From Tigriopus japonicus (lineage: Eukaryota > Arthropoda > Copepoda > Harpacticoida > Harpacticidae), in the NCBI GenBank assembly GCA_010645155.1, contig CM021316.1, positions 11,564,961 through 11,628,960 of the forward strand: a stretch of DNA of 64,000 bases, read 5' to 3'. The notes beneath the pieces are model-generated. The model saw only the letters and a list, made by a program, of their open reading frames with translations. It searched no databases and was not told the DNA's origin. The stretch's first letter is position 1. Every line of letters starts with the position of its first letter. Both the position numbers and the translations under genes were made by a program. Shown in pieces: positions 59,001 to 64,000 of the stretch.

Positions 59001-62000
59001 ACCAATCTCCAGCCAAAGTATGCACGACCATTTGGACTTCAGGAAATACAAAGTCAGTTCTTCATGCCCACTTGGGCACAGACCACTCACTATTGACTAA
59101 GAGCTCTTCTTGTGACCAAATGTGCCAAAAATGGAGCAACCTTGGATGAGGATTGAAGATAGTACTATCCCACTTCAAATTGAGTTGATTAATGGGTGTC
59201 GGATGCAAGTTTTGACACCTTCCATCCATATCGGGAGCTTGTTGTATTATCCTGAAGGGGCAAGCCGCACCTTCGGCCGAAACTGACGCCTTCATCAACG
59301 AAGACGACGTCGAATTTTCGATGGAATTCAATTTTGTTCCCGATCAAGTTTCGGGCCTTCGCTCTCCATCTCTACCACCACCACGACCTCTACTACCGCC
59401 CATACATTCCGATTTTAAATCAATCCATTATCAAGGCGTATCCATGTTAGACAAATTTGCTAATCGGTGGCTTTGCGTCAAAAATATCTCTGAGTAAATA
59501 CATCTACCTAGACATAACTAGGATCGATCAGACGTCTACAATAGCTTCTCGAATAGAGCTTAGAGATTGTGAAGAACCTGAGACTTGTTGGTCATTAGAA
59601 ATGATTACGAGTACAAAACATTTGAAATATGACTGAATACTGAACTGGCTTTTGATCCTGAGACGTGCAATTCTCGATCTTAAACAAACAGGGAACGCAT
59701 TTCCGGACGAGGACTATTGGGGACAAATGCAAAGTCATGCCCAAGGTTGACCCCAAAGTATAGGCCAATTCGACGGGGATAAAAAATCCAAGGAGCCATG
59801 AATGAAGACCGGCTCCAGAGGCTTCTCGTGAACTAATATCTCACTTCTCAGACAGTTCAGGATATTTCCAAATCAATGTCAATGCAAAGCTCGACGGTAA
59901 AAATTAACCGAGCTACCCACAATACTTCAGACTCATCTTACCTGGGATCTTGGCCTCGATGATAAGGAGGTCCTCCATATACCTTACGGAGGTTTCTGAA
60001 AACTTAACTTTCACGCACGACAGGTTTCAGCACTGTTTTCAGTTTCGATATCACGTTCACCTTCACTCCTTTCCAAGGTGTTGGCAGATTTCCTTGCAAA
60101 GTATTTAACAGGATTTCAAATGAACTTGGATTGGGAGGCGCTGTTGAGATCAAAGAGAAGAACTTGAAGAAGAGGTCCCATGATGCTTGGGCTGGATCGT
60201 CGGATGGACGGATGATGAGGATGCTGATGATGAGGGTACTGGTGTTGTAGGAGTACGCCAACCACCAAGAGGATATATCCACACACACATAGACATTTAG
60301 GTGCTCGTATTTGGCCTAGGTAAGATATGTACATTGCACATCGCCGCCGCCTGAAGTAGGGGCCAATCTCGTTCGTCTCTCTACTTACGTACACACCGTT
60401 CGTTTGTAGTACTTGCCCTGAGATTTTTGAGCTCTGAAGCGAAAGAGACCCAGGACAACGCACTCCTCACTAATCCATATGTGAGATCAGGATCCCGCAG
60501 GTCGATAGCGAGCCCCAAGTTTCATCAAACAGCGGCATTTGGCAAGGCACAGGTGGCACCCCTGGATTTTCACTTCCAAGTGGGCCTCAAAAAATGCCCG
60601 TTTTCTGCCAGGCTCGACATTTAGCTCACCTGCCCAACGCTCGAGCTCGAGACATTCGTCGGTTACATGGACATGCTACTTCCTCGGATGGTTGGGAGCC
60701 ATATGTGAACACTCGATTTGGCCTGCCCGGATTCGGACAATTCGTCCCTTAAGTCCCCCCCGACTGTTAATGTACCGATTTTATGGGCCTCGATGTCAGA
60801 TCTACCCACGAGTGTGAGATCTCTTTGGAATCATCGTCAACCTGTACAAGTACCTACGGTAGTATACATACATGGGGTGTGCGCCTGCGAGAGTTGTCTG
60901 AACTCTGATCCGCTTCCTCATATCTAGCTAAGCGATTAAATAGCCACATTTAGCGATTGCTGGAGTGACCCTATTAGAAGAGAACGGTTTAGTGACATAA
61001 AAATGTCTCTCTTGAAATGACACTCTTTCAACCTTGCCAACAATTGGATCGGGGCTTTGATGACGGCAGGAAGCATTTAGGAATTTCAATATCGAATCAT
61101 GCCATTTCCCCAACAATTGAACTCAACCAATAGGACTTTCCCGTTTTGCGTACTAGCTCTTGAGAGTGTCGTCGTGTGACGCATATTTGGAAGCAAAGCT
61201 GGAGAACGAGGACTCCTCAGAGACAGTGGAATCCTACACGCACAGAGTGACGCGATCACACATTACATATGGATATGGAAGAATGCTTAACCAATATTGT
61301 GGTTCTGGCACCAGGTTGAGCCTGCAAGTTATTCTCCAGACCAAAAGCTGAACGAACCATCCTTGGATGTGTGGTGGTTTGCAGAATGATTGGGGTGTTT
61401 TTTTGATCACGCTCAAATGGCCCAAAGTTGACAGAGACGATTCAAACTCACGCTTCGAAGGAGGAAATTTGTAATCAAATATGAGGCCAATCAGGAACTT
61501 GTTAACTAAGCTATCCAACCTCTTTGTGGAAATAAAGAAATGCTAAAAATTAACAAATTAACTTATACATGAGGGTTCACTAGATTGTACCGCATGAATC
61601 TGATATATGGAATTCGCACTAAACGATTAACTCTCTGTACCTTCCCTGGTCGGTTGAAATCAGTGGCCTTCAACCAAAATCGGCAATTTCAGCTAAAAGA
61701 GAGTTTACCCGAAACCGACACCAGAGCCGATGATGAAAGACTCATACTTTTGTAGATGTACTGTACATCACTATACAAAGATATTCAGTGAAAACGTCAA
61801 ATCGAGCCTTGTCAAGTTTTATTTTTCTAGCTATTATCAATGTTCTCTAGTATCTTCCTCATGAGAACAAGAAAGTGCAAGTTGTTCATTTCACCACTTT
61901 CATTTCCAAAATTTGGTGGCCATGAAGTCCAAGAAAAGCATAATGAAAAATGGCCATTTGATAATTGGATGACAAGAACTTCACAAGTAACGAGAATATC

Positions 62001-63058
62001 GATAAACATTTGTAAAGATGCAAAATAATTCAGGTCCCTTTCAAAAATGAAAACTTTTGATAAGCAAAAAGTTTAGGTAATGGTTTGGTTAAAAGCATTT
62101 GTAGCCGGAAAATGGCATGTTGATTAAAACCAATAATTGGCGGGAATTACTGTTTTCCCTTGCCATGTTGTGAAAGATGCTCCTTGTCACACTGGCATCA
62201 TAATGAAAAATTCGTGGGTTTTTAGGCCCAGAAAAAATTGGGCAAGGTTTTGAGATATTTTTTATCACTTTTTATGCAAACATCGTCCCTATTTTTATAC
62301 CAAAAACTCGTTCCTAAATAACGAGAACAATAAACATCTGGTACGACTCATATTAGCTCCCTCGGTACGCCAGAGCACACGGACATTTGCCATAATTTAG
62401 GCCAGATTAATGGTTCCTTTATGTTACTTTTATGGATTAACGAGGGTAGGCTGTTGGTTAATGATTTAGAAATGGTTTGCACAAAGAGGGGTCCGGCTTT
62501 AAAATCGTGCAGAAAACACGCTTACAATAATCACTTGTGATTAAAAGTCAAGAAATAATCTCAAAGCAAACATTGAATATGCGCTCCTTGCTCATATTCA
62601 ATGGTTGCATTGTTTTCTTCCTATTTAATACAATCGCTGAGTTTCGCCTGTGTTTCCCCGGAAGCTTTCTAATTGAACTCTTTAGTAGATTTTAACGCTA
62701 AATTGTTAAGCTAAATTTTGACTTTAAAGTGTTACTTTGTGATTTGCCAGGTTCGAGTTCCAAACTTTCGCAAAGAAAATGGGCCCACCTGAGGTTGAAC
62801 AAAAACCAGTAATCAATCAAACGATTTTTCTGTAATGTTTCCTGACAATTTCATGCAATTCCCACAAAAAGATTTAAAAAAAACCGCTTAATCTTTCCAC
62901 CTAGTCCTGTGAGCACAGACCAATTTTACGCTCAACTTGGCTTAAACTGCTATTTGCATGAAGTTTTTGGTTCAACTTGGTTAGTAAGAATCGGACGAGA
63001 CGTTTCAAAGTTGGGTGAATTATTTCAAAAAAGTTGCGCTTCATGGTAATTCATTCAT
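56067..63058. other. Gene-poor region, right part
   Basis: About 7 kb with no gene I can support. It holds short simple repeats (AGTC at 57967, CACT near 58120, GATGATGAG at 60200), scattered short open frames, and sequence near 61910 (CCAAAATTTGGTGGCC) resembling the right end of the hAT-like MITE at 15.7 kb but without the second end. It may contain upstream exons or introns of the orphan GPCR exon. Confidence 0.45.
57967..57986. repeat. (CAGT)n short microsatellite
   Basis: Four to five CAGT/CAGTT units; short and of no clear function. Confidence 0.6.
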
Positions 63059-63387
63059 TCATTCATTAGACAATAGACCAGATTTGAACACATCTTTATG
63101 CCACACACCTTGGAGGAGCTTTTTTGATTTCTGAAAGAGGTATTTTCCCGGTCCATGTTTCACATCATTACGCCAAACCCCTTCGAATTGATCGCCATTA
63201 TTGTACAAAAAAAGACCAGCTCCGTCTCGTCTTCCGTGTTGCCATCCCCCTTCATACTCGTCTCCATTTTCGTATTGCATCCGTCCCCATCCATGACGAT
63301 GACCCAAATGCCACAAACCCTCATACCATTCATGACGAGAATAGAACTGGACCCCATAACCGTGCCGTTTGTTCCTTTGCCATTGAC
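63059..63387 (-). CDS. MORN repeat protein, last exon (MORN3-like)
   Basis: Terminal exon with acceptor TTTTAG and 109 codons ending in TGA. It carries about four MORN repeats, each with the YEGxW/GxG pattern: RHGYGVQFYSRHEWYEGLW, HGWGRMQYENGDEYEGGW, GAGLFLYNNGDQFEGVW and HGPGKYLFQKSKKLLQGVW. The order and spacing resemble the C-terminal half of vertebrate MORN3 (GYGIQFFGPKEYYEGDW, GWGRMYYSNGDIYEGQW), a testis/axoneme-associated protein. The tail ends KDVFKSGLLSNE, and the MORN3 C-terminal extension is missing. The preceding exons must lie at higher coordinates; none was seen before 64000. The specific MORN3 assignment is tentative. Confidence 0.8.
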
Positions 63388-63731
63388 CTAAAATGAGAAT
63401 GAGTGAGCTCAAAATGAGAAATAATTGGCTTGTGGATAGGATTGTAAAGAAAATAGCTTCACGAGAGATACCAAGTTATACAACAAGGTACTTTTTTCCT
63501 TTAATATATCTGACAAGGGCTTTTTCATGATTTTTCATGCGGATTTTTGATGATTTTTAATCACTGAAATAGGTAACTTGAGCGCTGTAACCATGAGAAA
63601 AAATCGAGGTTGCATATTGCGATAATTTTGAGAAAATCTATTAATCTGTCCATGGATGATTTTTCTTCATTGTGGACGGATCAAACCATAGACCACGGAA
63701 CTAAGAAATCCTTGAATAAACCAACCCTAAC

Positions 63732-64000
63732 CAGAGTTGGGTCAATTACTTGAAAAATGTAATTAATTACAATGACATCATCCGAAAATGTAATTGACTT
63801 CAATTACAATTACATGTCAATTACATGACAATTACATGTCAATTACATGACAATTACATGTCAATTACATGACAATTACATGACAATTACATGTCAATTA
63901 CAATCCTTCTGTCTCTTTTACCCTTTTGCCCTTTCAAAACGATGAAAAATAAACAGATCTCCCATTTTTAAATGGCGATGCACCAACTGGCAACTTATAA
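63732..64000. mobile_element. hAT-like element terminus, running off the window
   Basis: Starts CAGAGTTGGGTCAATTACTT, followed by alternating TAATTAATTACAATTAC sequence. This kind of end (CAGNGTTGGG plus AATTAC-rich DNA) is common for non-autonomous hAT elements in animals. No right end or target duplication is available within the window. Confidence 0.55.
63811..63898. repeat. 11-bp tandem array TACATG(T/A)CAAT x8
   Basis: Eight perfect 11-bp units. They differ only at the seventh base, which runs T A T A T A A T, so pairs form a 22-bp higher-order unit with internal dyad symmetry. The array lies inside the hAT-like terminus. Confidence 0.95.

Noticed and set aside
59212..59494. Plus-strand open frame with protein-like composition (contains DDVEFSMEFNFVPDQVSG)
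   Set aside because: No start near its beginning, no convincing acceptor, no recognised domain, and an overlapping frame is open on the other strand. Length is within chance expectation.
59943..59997. Minus-strand exon-like segment ending at a GTAAGA donor (YMEDLLIIEAKIP)
   Set aside because: Only ~18 codons, with no partner exon and no recognisable family.
60116..60463. Minus-strand frame with a hydrophobic run (CVCGYILLVVGVLLQ) considered as TM1 of the orphan GPCR
   Set aside because: The run is next to a GATGATGAG simple repeat, the rest of the frame is His/Pro/Arg-rich, and splice phases do not link it to the TM5-like exon.
61895..61925. Sequence resembling the right end of the hAT-like MITE (CCAAAATTTGGTGGCC)
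   Set aside because: Only about 16 matching bases, the terminal CCTG is changed to ATGA, and no left end is nearby.

Overview
This window is animal nuclear DNA with spliced genes. Most introns are short (about 55-90 bp) with GT...AG borders. The best taxonomic clue is a complete leucine-rich-repeat receptor of the bursicon-receptor (rickets) type, which points to an arthropod. Compact introns, tight gene spacing and DNA-transposon debris would suit a small crustacean such as a copepod, but that is inference and no species is claimed. One assembly gap (N) lies at 9770-10314.

Layout. 1-9 kb: a small Myb/SANT-like gene (+) lies downstream of the visible exons of C2CD5 (-), whose last exons are not seen and probably lie beyond the left edge. 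9-11.5 kb: a gapped Merlin/ISXO2-like transposase gene (-) and a 250-bp foldback element. 12-19.4 kb: PWP1 (+), an AGGTCA-rich minisatellite, one hAT-like MITE nested in another, and PIGZ (+). 19.5-28.6 kb, all minus: MBTPS1 (site-1 protease), ANAPC11, NUDCD2, ATG14 and CCDC59. 29-33 kb: PPIL3 and AASDH (+), separated by a single base. 33.5-36.8 kb: two tandem intronless SLC46-type transporters (+). 37-49.6 kb: a 14-exon LGR type B / rickets-like receptor (-). 49.6-63 kb: a gene-poor stretch with one convincing orphan GPCR exon (TM5-like) and simple repeats. 63.0-63.4 kb: the last exon of a MORN3-like gene (-). 63.7 kb to the end: a hAT-like terminus with an 11-bp tandem array.

The genes mostly serve unrelated housekeeping roles: ribosome biogenesis (PWP1, CCDC59), GPI anchors (PIGZ), Golgi proteolysis (MBTPS1), ubiquitin ligation (ANAPC11), autophagy (ATG14), splicing-associated cyclophilin (PPIL3) and vesicle traffic (C2CD5). 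Two same-strand pairs are packed closely enough to suggest shared transcripts: PPIL3/AASDH (1 bp) and ANAPC11/MBTPS1 (25 bp). Exon borders were set by hand from splice consensus, phase agreement between exons and remembered family sequences. Nothing was searched or aligned by computer.
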